A stretch of 64,000 nucleotides of DNA from Cyanobacteria bacterium REEB459 (GTDB lineage: Bacteria; Cyanobacteriota; Cyanobacteriia; Phormidesmidales; Phormidesmidaceae), in the NCBI GenBank assembly GCA_018970085.1, contig JAGWXD010000005.1, positions 62,001 to 126,000 on the forward strand. Reading direction: 5' to 3'. The position numbers and the translations under genes were made by a program. Shown here in pieces: positions 44,015 through 54,003 of the stretch. Positions within the stretch are counted from its first letter, which is position 1; every line of letters begins with the position of its first letter. The notes under the pieces were generated by a model. The model saw nothing but the letters and a program-made list of their open reading frames with translations. It ran no database searches and had not been told where the DNA came from.

Positions 44015-45934
44015 CTAGCGTCCTCCTGGTAGTACTCGCGCCAAGAGTTCTCCTGGTAAGCGGGAGAGGGTGTCCTGTTGGGCGGCCATACCCAAGCGGT
44101 CAAAGGTGAGATGGATGTGGTGGGCTACCGCTTCCCCTAAAACATCCAGCTGTTCAGGGCGATCGCGCCAACCCTGGTAAGCCATCAGGTAATTGGCCAG
44201 GGCGGACTGCAGGTGTTCCTGGCGGTCTGTCCCTTGAGGGGAAGGCAAGATCTGGGCCAGTTGGTCATGCACTACCCCCAGGCTGTGGCAGGTGGCAAAT
44301 CGATCAAATCCCAGGGATGCGTCAGGGTCTTGCTGCAAAATCAACTGAGTTGTTTCTAGGGCGGCGGTGTAGGCAGCCAGGGCCTGTTGTAAGCTTTGTC
44401 GCCGTTGGTCGGGTTGCTGCAACTGGTACTGGGCCAGGTCCCAGTAGGCTGTGCCCAGGTTGTTTTGGGTGGCAGCATAGCCCAGGGGCGCCCTATCCAG
44501 GCTGCGGTATTGCAAAGCCGCCTGGTAGGCATTGATAGCAGCCAGCAGAGGCGCCGTAGACTGCTGATGCTGGGCCAAACTCCAGTGGGCAATGCCGAGA
44601 TTATTTTGCAGCATGGCGTAGTCCAGGGGGTCTACCGCCGCCGATCGCCAATCCAGGGCCTGGCTGTAGGCCTCAATAGCCAGGTTTAAGTAATATTCTG
44701 GCCGATCACCTTGGGCCAGCCGCCAGTAAATCGTGCCTAGGTTATTTTGAAGATTGCCATGGTCACTGCTGTCGCTGGTGGCGGCGGTGCACTCTAAGGC
44801 CCGACTGTAGGCCCGGGCTGCCTGTTCTAAATGGGTTGGTTGATCGTCTATGGCGGTAAGCAAACTATATACGGCTCCCAGGTTGGTCCAAATCCGCCGC
44901 AGGGTAGCTACTGGCAGATCGGCCGGGGCTCCGGCCAGGGCTTGTTGGTAGAGCTCAATACTGTGATTCAGGGCATCGATGCGGTGATCTGGGGATTGGT
45001 GCAGTTGCGATCGCAACCAGTAGAGGCCGGCCAGGTCGTTTAGGGCATCGCACCAGAGGCTCTGACCCGCTACCAGGTCTAGAATCGTCTGTTGATAAAT
45101 TGTCAGAGCAAAGTCAAGGGTTGACGGGGCTTGAGCCCCGGCTTCGATGCGATCGCGGCTGAGTTGGCCCAGGACCAGCCGTGATCGAGCCAGGGTGAGA
45201 GGACCTGCCTGTCGTTCCATCAGGTCTTGCAGATCAGCCCAATGGTCGACCATCACTGCATCAGCAGCTAACTCAGGCGGCAGGGTGAGCCCCGAGTGAG
45301 TCCCTAGCCCTGGGGTAGGGGATGGGTTTTGCTGCTCTGGGGTACTAGCCACCGAGTTGGCGGCACCCTCAGCCAAGTAGGAGCCAGGCTCGCCAACAAA
45401 TTCAAAAAGACCGCTACGGGATCGCCAAAATGCCGGCACAGACTGTCGAATTTTACCTAACCAGGGCCGGGGTATCCAGACCACCAGACGGCAGTCAGCC
45501 CGGGTAAGCAGGGTATCAACCTGGGCTAGAGACGCCAGAAAACGATTTTGGACCGTTGCCGACTGGCGAGTCAGACTCTCCACACCCAGAATTTGAAAGG
45601 CCGGAATCACCGGTAAACTGCCCTGCAGAAACCGTTGTCGCTTTAGCCATACCAGCACCTGTCGGACCAGATCGGGCTGTTGAAGATCAAGGCGCAGGGT
45701 AACCAGGGGCGATTGATTAGGCCGCCCTTGGAGCGCCGCTGCTGGTGCCAGGGTATCGGGTCTTAGATCTATCTCCAGGCGATGGGCAAGTTCTTCTTGT
45801 AGCTCGGTATTGTCACAAACGGCGATCAAAAGCTGACGCCGTAGACTCAACTGCAGAGTTTGGCGTAGATCTTGGTAACTTTCCTGGTTATGGCCCAGAA
45901 AAGTATGGCTAGGAAGGGGAATAGTGCTGGCCAA
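44015..45934 (-). CDS. TPR-repeat protein
   Basis: This 639-residue protein has an N-terminal alpha/beta domain (IAVCDNTELQEELAHRLE, CRLVVWIPRPWLGKI) that could be a degraded ATPase-like fold, and a C-terminal half made of TPR-like repeats with the recurring pattern YAMLQNNLGxAHWSLAQ and YAATQNNLGTAYWDLAQ, LAAYTAALETTQ. The repeats should bind partner proteins. No kinase or signal peptide is visible. Function unknown. Confidence 0.75.
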   Translation of the reverse strand: MASTIPLPSHTFLGHNQESYQDLRQTLQLSLRRQLLIAVCDNTELQEELAHRLEIDLRPDTLAPAAALQGRPNQSPLVTLRLDLQQPDLVRQVLVWLKRQRFLQGSLPVIPAFQILGVESLTRQSATVQNRFLASLAQVDTLLTRADCRLVVWIPRPWLGKIRQSVPAFWRSRSGLFEFVGEPGSYLAEGAANSVASTPEQQNPSPTPGLGTHSGLTLPPELAADAVMVDHWADLQDLMERQAGPLTLARSRLVLGQLSRDRIEAGAQAPSTLDFALTIYQQTILDLVAGQSLWCDALNDLAGLYWLRSQLHQSPDHRIDALNHSIELYQQALAGAPADLPVATLRRIWTNLGAVYSLLTAIDDQPTHLEQAARAYSRALECTAATSDSSDHGNLQNNLGTIYWRLAQGDRPEYYLNLAIEAYSQALDWRSAAVDPLDYAMLQNNLGIAHWSLAQHQQSTAPLLAAINAYQAALQYRSLDRAPLGYAATQNNLGTAYWDLAQYQLQQPDQRRQSLQQALAAYTAALETTQLILQQDPDASLGFDRFATCHSLGVVHDQLAQILPSPQGTDRQEHLQSALANYLMAYQGWRDRPEQLDVLGEAVAHHIHLTFDRLGMAAQQDTLSRLPGELLARVLPGGR

Positions 45935-46156
45935 GGGGGGTAAACTGAAGCTGTAATAGGCAAGGACTGGGAGTCAATGGGTTGACATGGGGGTCACCAG
46001 GGGAGGCCGGGGCAGTGACCCAGGGATCCATCCTCTAGAGCTGGAGGGATACCACCGCTCTCAGCATAGATCGAATAGCTCGCGTCTGGCCAGGTAAGGG
46101 GCTTGAAAGCAGGTATCGACATTTATCTACTATCTACCTTTAAATTTAAGCCTGGT

Positions 46157-47071
46157 TTAGTAGGTGATCTTTTCCGACTCGTAGGCGTAGGGCTCGACAT
46201 GAATGGTAATTCGAGCCGGGCCATAACTATGCTCCAATTGGGCTTCGACTAGCTCGGTAATGTGATGGGCGGTTTCAATATCGCTGGGTTCAACCACCAG
46301 ATGCATGTCAATAAAGACCTGCCGTCCCAACAGCCCCCGGGAGGCAATATTGTGGCAGTTGATCACGCCGGGAACCTGCATGACCTGCCCATGAATAGCC
46401 TCAGGGGCGATCGCCATTTCATCGACTAACCAGGGTAAATTTTCCCGCAGAACCGCCCATCCACTTTTAAACACCAACAGGGCTACCGGTAAGGCTAAAA
46501 CCACATCTAACCATTGCCAACCTCGCCATACCCCAATCAGGCCGGCAATGACAACCAGAGTGGCCCAGATATCACCCATGGTGTGGCGGGCATCGGCTAT
46601 CAGAATTCTACTGTTCAGCCGCTGGCCGACCCGGCCTTCGTAGAGCACCACAAAAACATTGATGGCAACTACAACCAATAGCAGTCCCAGGGCCTTAGGG
46701 CCTACGGTAACCGGCTGTCCCCCCAACACAACCCGATTGAGGGCAGCGGTTAAAATTTCAAAACAGGCGATGCCCAGAAAGGCAGCCACCCCCAGCGCCC
46801 CGATCGCTTCAAACTTGTGATGACCGTAGGGGTGATCCCGATCGGGGCTGGGATTAGCCAGGCGATTGGTAACCAGGCCTAAAACATTATTGGCACTGTC
46901 TGTCACACTATGGAGGGCATCAGCCATCAAACTCAGGGAGCCAGTCAACCAACCCACCGAAGCCTTTAAGATCACCACCGCTAGATTCAGCGCCAGGGTG
47001 GTTAACAGCACCCGTTGCACCGTACCCCGATAATCCAGGTCTTTAGACAACCTATGGTAGTGATGATCCAT
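46157..47071 (-). CDS. cation diffusion facilitator metal exporter
   Basis: This 304-residue CDF exporter has six membrane helices and the binding-site pairs HSVTD (in DALHSVTD, helix 2) and HTMGD (in DARHTMGD, helix 5), with the His-rich DRDHPYGHHKFE loop after helix 2. The DxxxD/HxxxD ligand set with His in both helices fits a zinc-type or broad divalent-cation exporter. ATG 47071 (MDHHYHRL) is chosen; ATG 47101 is nearly as good. The C-terminal domain forms the cytoplasmic dimer. Confidence 0.87.
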   Translation of the reverse strand: MDHHYHRLSKDLDYRGTVQRVLLTTLALNLAVVILKASVGWLTGSLSLMADALHSVTDSANNVLGLVTNRLANPSPDRDHPYGHHKFEAIGALGVAAFLGIACFEILTAALNRVVLGGQPVTVGPKALGLLLVVVAINVFVVLYEGRVGQRLNSRILIADARHTMGDIWATLVVIAGLIGVWRGWQWLDVVLALPVALLVFKSGWAVLRENLPWLVDEMAIAPEAIHGQVMQVPGVINCHNIASRGLLGRQVFIDMHLVVEPSDIETAHHITELVEAQLEHSYGPARITIHVEPYAYESEKITY

Positions 47072-47156
47072 AACCAGCCACCAGGATCGACTCTCCCCCA
47101 TGTATGCGCTTCGAATCAATTCAAGACCAGCCTCAGCCCGGTTTAGGGGAATCTCG

Positions 47157-47543
47157 CTAAGGAGCCAAAATCTCCATCTTAACCGGGGAAGTTGAGCTCA
47201 TACCAATGGCCTGGGCTGCACCCTTAGACAGATCGATGGCAATGGCTGGGTCCCCCAGGCGATCGTTAATGCGCACCACTACCGACCGGCCATTCTTTAA
47301 ATTAGTGACTCTCACCTGGGTCCCAAAGGGCAAGGTGCGGTGGGCCGCCGTCAGTGCGTTGGGGTTAAAAATCTCTCCACTAGCGGTGCGATTACCGCTA
47401 AAGCCAGGGCCGTACCAGGTAGCCAGGCCATGCACCACCTGGTCAGCCCGAGCAGGCAGGCCAGTCAAAACAGTGCTAGCGCCGACCAAGAGCAAGAGGC
47501 TACCCCAAACATAGTTTTGGGAATTTTTTTGAAAAAAAGTCAT
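47157..47543 (-). CDS. RlpA-like double-psi beta-barrel protein
   Basis: This 128-residue secreted protein has a signal peptide (VWGSLLLLVGASTVLTGLPARA) and then a single DPBB domain: GLATWYGPGFSGNRTASGEIFNPNALTAAHRTLPFGTQVRVTNLKNGRSVVVRIND. That is the RlpA fold; RlpA proteins are lytic transglycosylases that cleave naked glycan strands. The usual C-terminal SPOR domain is absent. After IND the text is RLGDPA in place of RGPF. It likely acts on peptidoglycan in the periplasm. Confidence 0.88.
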   Translation of the reverse strand: MTFFQKNSQNYVWGSLLLLVGASTVLTGLPARADQVVHGLATWYGPGFSGNRTASGEIFNPNALTAAHRTLPFGTQVRVTNLKNGRSVVVRINDRLGDPAIAIDLSKGAAQAIGMSSTSPVKMEILAP

Positions 47544-48037
47544 TGTCCCTTCAAAACTCCACAGTAAGGCCGCAGGGAAGCACTAGCGGGGATGAAATTT
47601 CCAAATAAGTATACATGCCTAGAGGGTGTTTGCAAAGTTTCGGCGAAGGACTCCCGCCAAACCCCCTTGGAGTCCCCAACTAGGGATATTTTCACAGGAG
47701 TTTTCAAAGCCTGTTCAACAAGGTAGAATTACTTATTAAGGAATGTAAATTTTATTCTCATGAATAATAATTTCTTTTCTTGTCTTCTGGTGCGGTTCTG
47801 GGTTCTGTTTGTCTGTCTTAACTGCGATCGCCGGTGGTTAACCCTACTGTAGCTCTACGGTTGTTCCCACCTGCGAGAGTTCTACAGGCTACGTAAAGTA
47901 TTATTAAGTCGTAGTTTGATTCCTAACTTAGGCTTCCAGGGTGTCCTGGGTGGGTTCTAGTTGTTAGGTCCCTAGCCGGCTTTGAGTTACAACCCTTCTG
48001 CCCTTGCCGTCATCCTTAGCAGTACGTCATAAAAGCC
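47544..48037. other. clpC upstream region
   Basis: This 494-base divergent region holds no gene. It has a perfect seven-base inverted repeat GGACTCC/GGAGTCC (47648-47654 and 47669-47675) and an AT-rich stretch (47730-47780) that should include promoter elements for clpC or rlpA. I see no CIRCE element. Confidence 0.5.
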
Positions 48038-50494
48038 ATGTTTGAACACTTCACCAATAACGCTATTGCTGTGATCATGAAGGCTCAGGAAGAGGCTCGG
48101 CGGTTGCGCCATAACTTTGTTGGTACCGAGCAGCTTTTGCTGGGGTTGATCAAGGAGAGTTCTACCCTTGCCGCTAAAATTCTCAATGAACTCGGCATCA
48201 CTCTCAACGACGCTCGAGCTGAGGTCGAGGCTATTATCGGTCGGGGGAGCGGCAGTGTGCCCCCAGAAATCCCCTTTACTCCTAAGGTTAAGCAGGTCTT
48301 TGAGCAGGCTTTTCAGGAAGCCCGCAAAATGGATGCCAGCTATATTGAGCCAGAGCATTTGTTGCTGAGCCTCACCCACAATACAGAGAGCGTGGCCTAT
48401 CGGGTGCTAACTAACTTGGGTATTGATCCAGCTAAGTTGCGCACTCGGGTGATTCAGGAATTGGGAGAAGCGGCGGCGGTGCCGGCTGGTAAACGAGAGG
48501 CTGGCCGAGATCGCGACGATGACGCCAAAGCTGGCAAAATGTTGAGTGAGTTTGGCACCGACCTTACGGCCATGGCGGCCTTAGGTAAGATTGATCCTGT
48601 GGTGGGGCGATCTCAGGAAATTGAACGAGTTGTGCAAATTTTGGGTCGTCGCCGCAAAAATAATCCCATTTTGGTCGGCGAGCCGGGGGTCGGCAAAACC
48701 GCTATTGCAGAAGGGTTGGCCCAGCGCATTGCTAACCAGGATGTACCCGATGCCCTACTCAATAAGCGGGTAATCAGTCTGGATATGGCATCGATGGTGG
48801 CCGGCACCCGGTTTCGAGGCGACTTTGAAGAGCGGCTTACCCAGTTGATCCAGGAGGTTAGTCGCGACCCTGACGTTATTCTGGTCATCGACGAAATTCA
48901 TACCTTGATCGGTGCTGGATCCCTAGAAGGGGGCATGGATGCGGCCAATTTGCTCAAGCCAGCCCTGGCCCGGGGAGAGATGCAGTGCATTGGAGCCACT
49001 ACCCTGGATGAGTTTCGTCAGCACATCGAGCGCGATGCCGCCCTTGAGCGCCGCTTCCAGCCGGTGATGGTGCATCCCCCGTCGGTTGAAGAAACCATAG
49101 AAATTTTGCAGGGAATCCGCAGTCGTTACGAGCAATTCCATCAGGTGGTGATTACCGATACCGCCTTGGCGGCGGCGGCTCAGCTGTCTGATCGCTATAT
49201 TAGCGATCGTCACCTGCCAGATAAAGCTATCGATTTAATCGATGAGGCCGGATCTCAGGTTAAGTTGCGGCGGCTACCTCGGCCTTTGGCCAGGGAGATC
49301 AATCAGCAGATGCGGCAGCTGAACCAGGGGTTAGACGAGGCAATTCAACGGCAGGATTTTGATCGAGCTAAAACCCTCATAGAAGAACAGCGGCGGTTGC
49401 GAGAAGAGGCTAATCTTACCGGCCTGCCTGGTGATGGACCCGAGGTTGACGAAGGTAGTATTGCCGATATTGTGACGGCCTGGACAGGTATTCCCGTGAA
49501 TCGCATGACTGAAACCGAAGCTGCCCGTTTGCTCCATCTCGAGCAGGTATTGCATGAGCGGGTGATCGGTCAACAGGAGGCAGTTGTGGCGATTGCCCGG
49601 GCCATTCGCCGGGCCCGTTCAGGGCTGGCCAGCGCCCATCGCCCCATTGCCAGTCTGGTATTTTCGGGCCCCACAGGAGTGGGTAAAACAGAACTCTCTA
49701 AGGCTTTAGCCGTGGCTCTGTTTGGGGCAGAAGAGGCGATGATTCGTTTAGATATGTCGGAATTTATGGAAGGCCACACGGTCTCTAAACTGATCGGGGC
49801 TCCTCCGGGGTTTATTGGCTACGACGAAGGCGGACAGTTGACAGAAGCGGTACGCCGCCGTCCCTACAGCGTTATCTTGCTAGACGAAGTTGAAAAAGCC
49901 CATCCCGATATCTTCAACATCCTGCTACAGGTGTTGGATGACGGTCGCCTCACTGATGCCAAGGGCAGATCGGTGAGTTTTCGAAATACCTTGATCATTA
50001 TGACCTCCAACATTGGCTCCCAGGTGATCGAGAAGGGCGGGCAGAGCTTGGGCTTTGACTCCGCTGGCGGGGGGGCAGATAGCCAGTACACCAACATTCG
50101 CAACCTGGTTAACGAAGAGATGAAACAATATTTTCGGCCGGAGTTGCTGAACCGGTTAGATGACATTATTGTCTTCCGGCAGCTGACTCGGGAGGAGGTT
50201 AATCAGGTGGCTGATTTAATGCTCAAGCAGGTGAATCAACAGTTGCTCCATCGCCAGATTACCGTCAGTTTTTCTGCCGCCTTTCGCGATCGCCTGGCCC
50301 AACAAGGGTACGACCAGCGCTATGGAGCCAGGCCGATGCGACGAGCCATTGCCCGTTTGGTAGAAGATTCTCTGGCCGAGGCCATTCTCGAGGGTCGTCT
50401 GGCGGATGGCGATAGGGCTCAGCTAGACTTAAATGAAGCCGGTGAGGTGGTGGTACAGTTGGTGCAAGTGCCAGCCCTGGCCGGTGCTTGTTAG
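48038..50494 (+). CDS. clpC: ATP-dependent Clp protease ATPase ClpC
   Basis: This 818-residue Hsp100 chaperone unfolds substrates for ClpP. It has an N-terminal double Clp-N domain, a first AAA+ domain (Walker [14 protein letters not shown]), the UVR-containing middle region ([15 protein letters not shown]), and a second AAA+ domain ([14 protein letters not shown], then a VIEK/ClpP-loop region). The length is typical. Cyanobacterial ClpC is essential and is often chloroplast-like. Confidence 0.97.
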   Translation: MFEHFTNNAIAVIMKAQEEARRLRHNFVGTEQLLLGLIKESSTLAAKILNELGITLNDARAEVEAIIGRGSGSVPPEIPFTPKVKQVFEQAFQEARKMDASYIEPEHLLLSLTHNTESVAYRVLTNLGIDPAKLRTRVIQELGEAAAVPAGKREAGRDRDDDAKAGKMLSEFGTDLTAMAALGKIDPVVGRSQEIERVVQILGRRRKNNPILVGEPGVGKTAIAEGLAQRIANQDVPDALLNKRVISLDMASMVAGTRFRGDFEERLTQLIQEVSRDPDVILVIDEIHTLIGAGSLEGGMDAANLLKPALARGEMQCIGATTLDEFRQHIERDAALERRFQPVMVHPPSVEETIEILQGIRSRYEQFHQVVITDTALAAAAQLSDRYISDRHLPDKAIDLIDEAGSQVKLRRLPRPLAREINQQMRQLNQGLDEAIQRQDFDRAKTLIEEQRRLREEANLTGLPGDGPEVDEGSIADIVTAWTGIPVNRMTETEAARLLHLEQVLHERVIGQQEAVVAIARAIRRARSGLASAHRPIASLVFSGPTGVGKTELSKALAVALFGAEEAMIRLDMSEFMEGHTVSKLIGAPPGFIGYDEGGQLTEAVRRRPYSVILLDEVEKAHPDIFNILLQVLDDGRLTDAKGRSVSFRNTLIIMTSNIGSQVIEKGGQSLGFDSAGGGADSQYTNIRNLVNEEMKQYFRPELLNRLDDIIVFRQLTREEVNQVADLMLKQVNQQLLHRQITVSFSAAFRDRLAQQGYDQRYGARPMRRAIARLVEDSLAEAILEGRLADGDRAQLDLNEAGEVVVQLVQVPALAGAC

Positions 50495-50567
50495 TGCCCA
50501 ACCCGGTTAGAGCGTTGAGTGTCAGACCACAGCAGGGTTAGCAAGAGTTCTATCGCCTGACCAGGTT

Positions 50568-51773
50568 ATGCCCGAACCAACCGATTCGAGACAGCCCCCC
50601 CCATTGCCTGCGGACAATCCGATGCTTGATCTGGCCGTTCTCGACGGTCGGGTTAATCTTGACCAGATGTTGTCTTTAATTGATAGCATTTTGCCCTTCG
50701 AGGCTTGCCTGTTTTACCAGATTATTCCCCTTTCCATTGAATCTGGTCACCTCAACCTGGGTATGGTCAATCCTAAAGACCTGGAGGCTAATGATTATGC
50801 CCGCCGTCAAATTTCTTATATTCACTATGCCACGGTGGCCTGGCCTATCACCTCAGATTGGCACCGCCAGATGCTGTCTAAATATCTCAGTTATGCAGCC
50901 AAAATCAAGCAGCAGCGGTTACGGCAAAACCAACCGGGGACGGCCAATACCCTATTATCCCCGCCGCTGCCAGACTCGCCCGGGGTTAAGGTGGACGAAC
51001 GTCTCACCTATGTTGTAGATAGTCCTGAAACAATTACCCTTGATGATAGTCAGCCAGGGGAAGATCGATCAGATCTCGGGGATCCTCCGCCCCCGCCTGA
51101 GGCTGTGGCGACTAACCCACTAGCCTCAGGCTCTCCGCCTTTGAGCCCAGAGACATCGGCTCTAACCCCGCTGGTGTTAGAGACCGCAGTGGCTGACAAT
51201 ACCATCCATCGACTGGCGCCTAAAGCCTTGTTAGAGGTTCTACTGAAGCAGGTTCTCTCGGTAGGTATTGGTCGTCTTTATTTTGAACACCGTCCCCCCA
51301 GGGGCAGGGTAGTCTACAGCCAGGATGGTCAGGTGCGATCGGTGATAGACGACCTTGATGGCAAGCTGCTGCTCCAGTTGATTACTGAGTTAAAACACTT
51401 AACTGCGATGCCAGCCCTATCGGCTGGTGGCAATCGACACACTGAAATTGAGCGAATTTATAATCAGGAACCAGTGCTGTTACGGTTACGAGTGATGCCC
51501 AGCCCTGAGGGGGAAAATGCCACCCTGCAAATTCTGCGCGGAGCGGCTTTAAAGTTTTACCAGCAACAACAAATGAACCAACTGAGCCGGGAGGCGTTGA
51601 CCTTTGCTCACCAGTTACAGAACCGCCTGCAACTGATGTATGAGCGCAGGAGCCAAAGGTTAGTGTTGGAGTCTTTACCCCCGCAGACCCTGGCAACCCT
51701 TCAGAGCCTTTTAGATAAAATGGCATCCCAGGCTCACCAACTGGTTAATCGGCAACAGAACCAGCCAAAGTAG
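50568..51773 (+). CDS. PilB N-terminal-like (MshEN-type) protein without ATPase
   Basis: This 401-residue protein has an N-terminal region (LIDSILPFEACLFYQIIPLSIESGHLNLGMVNPKDLEANDYARRQISYIHY) like the MshEN domain of PilB/GspE secretion ATPases; MshEN domains are known c-di-GMP receptors in some PilB proteins. A Pro-rich linker follows, then a second alpha/beta domain (RLYFEHRPPRGRVVYSQDGQVRSVIDDLDGKLLLQLITELKHL) like the beta-rich N-terminal part of T2SE ATPases. No Walker A follows, so it is not a motor. It may sense c-di-GMP or assist pilus assembly. It lies 73 bases after clpC. Confidence 0.7.
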   Translation: MPEPTDSRQPPPLPADNPMLDLAVLDGRVNLDQMLSLIDSILPFEACLFYQIIPLSIESGHLNLGMVNPKDLEANDYARRQISYIHYATVAWPITSDWHRQMLSKYLSYAAKIKQQRLRQNQPGTANTLLSPPLPDSPGVKVDERLTYVVDSPETITLDDSQPGEDRSDLGDPPPPPEAVATNPLASGSPPLSPETSALTPLVLETAVADNTIHRLAPKALLEVLLKQVLSVGIGRLYFEHRPPRGRVVYSQDGQVRSVIDDLDGKLLLQLITELKHLTAMPALSAGGNRHTEIERIYNQEPVLLRLRVMPSPEGENATLQILRGAALKFYQQQQMNQLSREALTFAHQLQNRLQLMYERRSQRLVLESLPPQTLATLQSLLDKMASQAHQLVNRQQNQPK

Positions 51774-51783
51774 AGGCAAAGGC

Positions 51784-52242
51784 TTAGGGTTTGGCCTTGG
51801 AGCCCCAAGCACTGGTCATCCGCCCAAAGTTAACCTTAAATTCTTCCAGCCCTACCCAGTTTCCTGGGCGGTCCTCATCCCAGGAGGCTGAAAGCACTCC
51901 GTAGGTTAAGCCAGCTACCCCTAAGCCAAAACATCCCAGGGTGGTTAGTAGCACTGCGTAGGGGGGGAGTTCTATGGCCGCCTTAACGATGAGAAAATAA
52001 CTGGCAAAAAAAATCACTACTCCCAACCCGGTAGGGATACCAGAGAAAAACAGCATGCGACGCAGCATGCGGCGGCTTACTACCTCAGGAATACCCGCAC
52101 TGGTGCCAGTAGCCCCGGCAGAAGCGACTGGTCTGGAGGGGGAAGGGCTAGAGCTGGGAGATGGGTCGAGGGAACGACCGGGGGACTTACCCTTGCCGTT
52201 GGGTTCAAAGGGTAAAGGCTGGCGGGAAGAAGTAGGCGGCAT
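51784..52242 (-). CDS. PAM68-family photosystem II assembly protein
   Basis: This 152-residue protein has a Pro/Ser-rich N-terminus, then the PAM68/DUF3464 core: IPEVVSRRMLRRMLFFSGIPTGLGV, two membrane helices and the end SASWDEDRPGNWVGLEEFKVNFGRM. PAM68 helps photosystem II assembly, placing proteins at the CP47/D1 stage. ATG 52242 (MPPTSSRQPLPFEP) follows rpsO by 20 bases on the same strand; the rpsO-pam68 pairing recurs in cyanobacteria. Confidence 0.88.
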   Translation of the reverse strand: MPPTSSRQPLPFEPNGKGKSPGRSLDPSPSSSPSPSRPVASAGATGTSAGIPEVVSRRMLRRMLFFSGIPTGLGVVIFFASYFLIVKAAIELPPYAVLLTTLGCFGLGVAGLTYGVLSASWDEDRPGNWVGLEEFKVNFGRMTSAWGSKAKP

Positions 52243-52262
52243 AGGTGACAGGGCCAATAGGG

Positions 52263-52532
52263 TTATCCACGAATCCCCAATTTTTGAATCAGGGCCCGGT
52301 AGCGATCGCTATCGTGCTTTTGCAAATACCCCATCAACCGTTTGCGTTGACCAATCATTTTCAGCAGGCCCCGCCGGGAGGAATAATCTTTCTTGTTGTT
52401 CTGCAAGTGAGCGCTCAGTCGGTTAATGCGCTCGGTCAGCATCGCAATTTGCAAATCGGCAGAGCCAGTATCGGTTTCGTGGACTTGATAAGCAGAGATT
52501 AGCTCCTGTTTACGGGCTTGCAATAAAGTCAT
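52263..52532 (-). CDS. rpsO: 30S ribosomal protein S15
   Basis: This 89-residue protein is a standard S15 ([54 protein letters not shown]), which binds 16S rRNA. It is followed by the PAM68-family gene in the same direction. Confidence 0.97.
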   Translation of the reverse strand: MTLLQARKQELISAYQVHETDTGSADLQIAMLTERINRLSAHLQNNKKDYSSRRGLLKMIGQRKRLMGYLQKHDSDRYRALIQKLGIRG

Positions 52533-52921
52533 GGGGTTAGGTCTTCCAGGGTTAGTTATGCCAGGTTTTCTATTTTACCACAGCCAACCTCTGGGAAGGA
52601 ATACCCCCGTGCCAGCACCGCCAGCCAGGGCCTTTCTGCAAATGGGGGTGATCAGGGCTGTGATCACTAGGGTCGACCGCAGTCAGGCTGATCCGGGCCC
52701 TCACTCAGGGGGCTAGGTTGGCAGCCAGCAACCGCCTTGACCTACCTTGGTGTGGCAGACGTTTTGGAGCAAACTCGTTGTTGCAAAACTTAAAACCCCT
52801 ACAGATCCAGGAATTGCCCTGATAAACTAACTCTTACCCGCTTAAGTTGGCTTTGGTTAATGGCTCAGGCCACGGGTTGGTAGAGTCAACCGATGTTTAT
52901 CACCGCACCTTGTATCGTTCC
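52533..52921. other. rpsO-acsF divergent region
   Basis: This 389-base region holds an inverted repeat GTGATCA-GGGCTG-TGATCAC at 52648-52667, made of two TGATCA palindromes, and a TTGCAA/TGATAAAC stretch near 52780-52825 that may belong to the acsF promoter. No gene. It is the divergent promoter of rpsO and acsF. Confidence 0.55.
52648..52667. promoter_or_regulatory. inverted repeat, candidate operator
   Basis: GTGATCA and TGATCAC, seven bases each with a six-base spacer, form a perfect dyad in the divergent rpsO/acsF promoter region. The spacing (CRP-like TGTGA-N6-TCACA) does not match exactly, so the binding protein is unknown. Confidence 0.45.
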
Positions 52922-53998
52922 ATGGTAAATACCCTTAAAAAGCCTGAATTTGAAGAAATCCGCCCCGGGGTTAAGGCTCCGGCCAAAGACACCATTCTCA
53001 CTCCCCGGTTCTACACCACCGACTTTGATGAGATGGCCGCCATGGACATCTCTATCAATGAAGCAGAATTACAGGCTATTCTCGAGGAGTTTAGGGCTGA
53101 TTACAACCGGCACCACTTTGTTCGTAACCAGGTTTTTGATCGGTCCTGGGATCATATCGATGGGGAAACCCGCAGGCTGTTTGTAGAATTTCTAGAGCGC
53201 TCCTGCACTGCTGAATTTTCAGGTTTCTTGCTCTATAAAGAGCTCGGTCGGCGATTGAAAGATAAAAGTCCCCTGCTGGCAGAATGCTTCACCCTTATGT
53301 CGCGGGATGAAGCTCGCCATGCTGGCTTCCTCAACAAAGCAATGGGAGATTTTAACCTGCAGCTGGATTTGGGCTTTCTGACCAAAAGCAAGCAGTACAC
53401 CTTCTTTAAGCCTAAGTTTATTTTCTACGCTACCTACCTGTCGGAGAAAATTGGCTACTGGCGTTACATCACGATTTTTCGGCACCTAGAGTCCCACCCT
53501 GAGAATGAGGTTTATCCCATCTTTCGGTTCTTTGAAAACTGGTGTCAGGATGAAAATCGCCATGGTGATTTCTTTTCCGCTCTGATGAAGGCCCAACCGG
53601 GCATTCTCAACGATTGGAAGGCTAGACTATGGTGTCGCTTCTTTCTGCTGTCCGTTTTTGCCACCATGTACCTCAACGATCTGCAGCGCCATGGTTTTTA
53701 CGCCTCTCTGGGGCTCAATGCCCGGGATTACGATATTGAGGTGATTGAGAAAACCAATGAAACCGCCGGTCGGGTCTTTCCTGTCATTTTAGATGTTAGC
53801 CATCCTAGCTTTTTCAAACGTCTAGATGCGGCTGCGGCAGCAAATGTTAAGCTCACCCAAATTTCCGCCTCTAATCAACCCTGGCCCCTGAAGTGGTTGG
53901 CTCAAGGGTCCCAAGTTGCGGCGATCGCCTGGCAAATCATTCAGCTTTACCTGCTCAAACCGATTGATATGATGCCCACCCGTGGTCAGGTACGGTAG
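52922..53998 (+). CDS. acsF: Mg-protoporphyrin IX monomethyl ester oxidative cyclase
   Basis: This 358-residue diiron enzyme forms the isocyclic ring of chlorophyll in aerobic cells. It starts [12 protein letters not shown], the family start, and has iron ligands in DEARHAG (ExxH) and DENRHGD (ExxH), with the earlier [22 protein letters not shown] Glu. ATG 52922 is preferred to the upstream frame at 52847. Many cyanobacteria have two copies (chlAI and a micro-oxic chlAII); only this one is here. A barrel-like gene follows after five bases. Confidence 0.97.
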   Translation: MVNTLKKPEFEEIRPGVKAPAKDTILTPRFYTTDFDEMAAMDISINEAELQAILEEFRADYNRHHFVRNQVFDRSWDHIDGETRRLFVEFLERSCTAEFSGFLLYKELGRRLKDKSPLLAECFTLMSRDEARHAGFLNKAMGDFNLQLDLGFLTKSKQYTFFKPKFIFYATYLSEKIGYWRYITIFRHLESHPENEVYPIFRFFENWCQDENRHGDFFSALMKAQPGILNDWKARLWCRFFLLSVFATMYLNDLQRHGFYASLGLNARDYDIEVIEKTNETAGRVFPVILDVSHPSFFKRLDAAAAANVKLTQISASNQPWPLKWLAQGSQVAAIAWQIIQLYLLKPIDMMPTRGQVR

Positions 53999-54003
53999 GG
54001 TTA

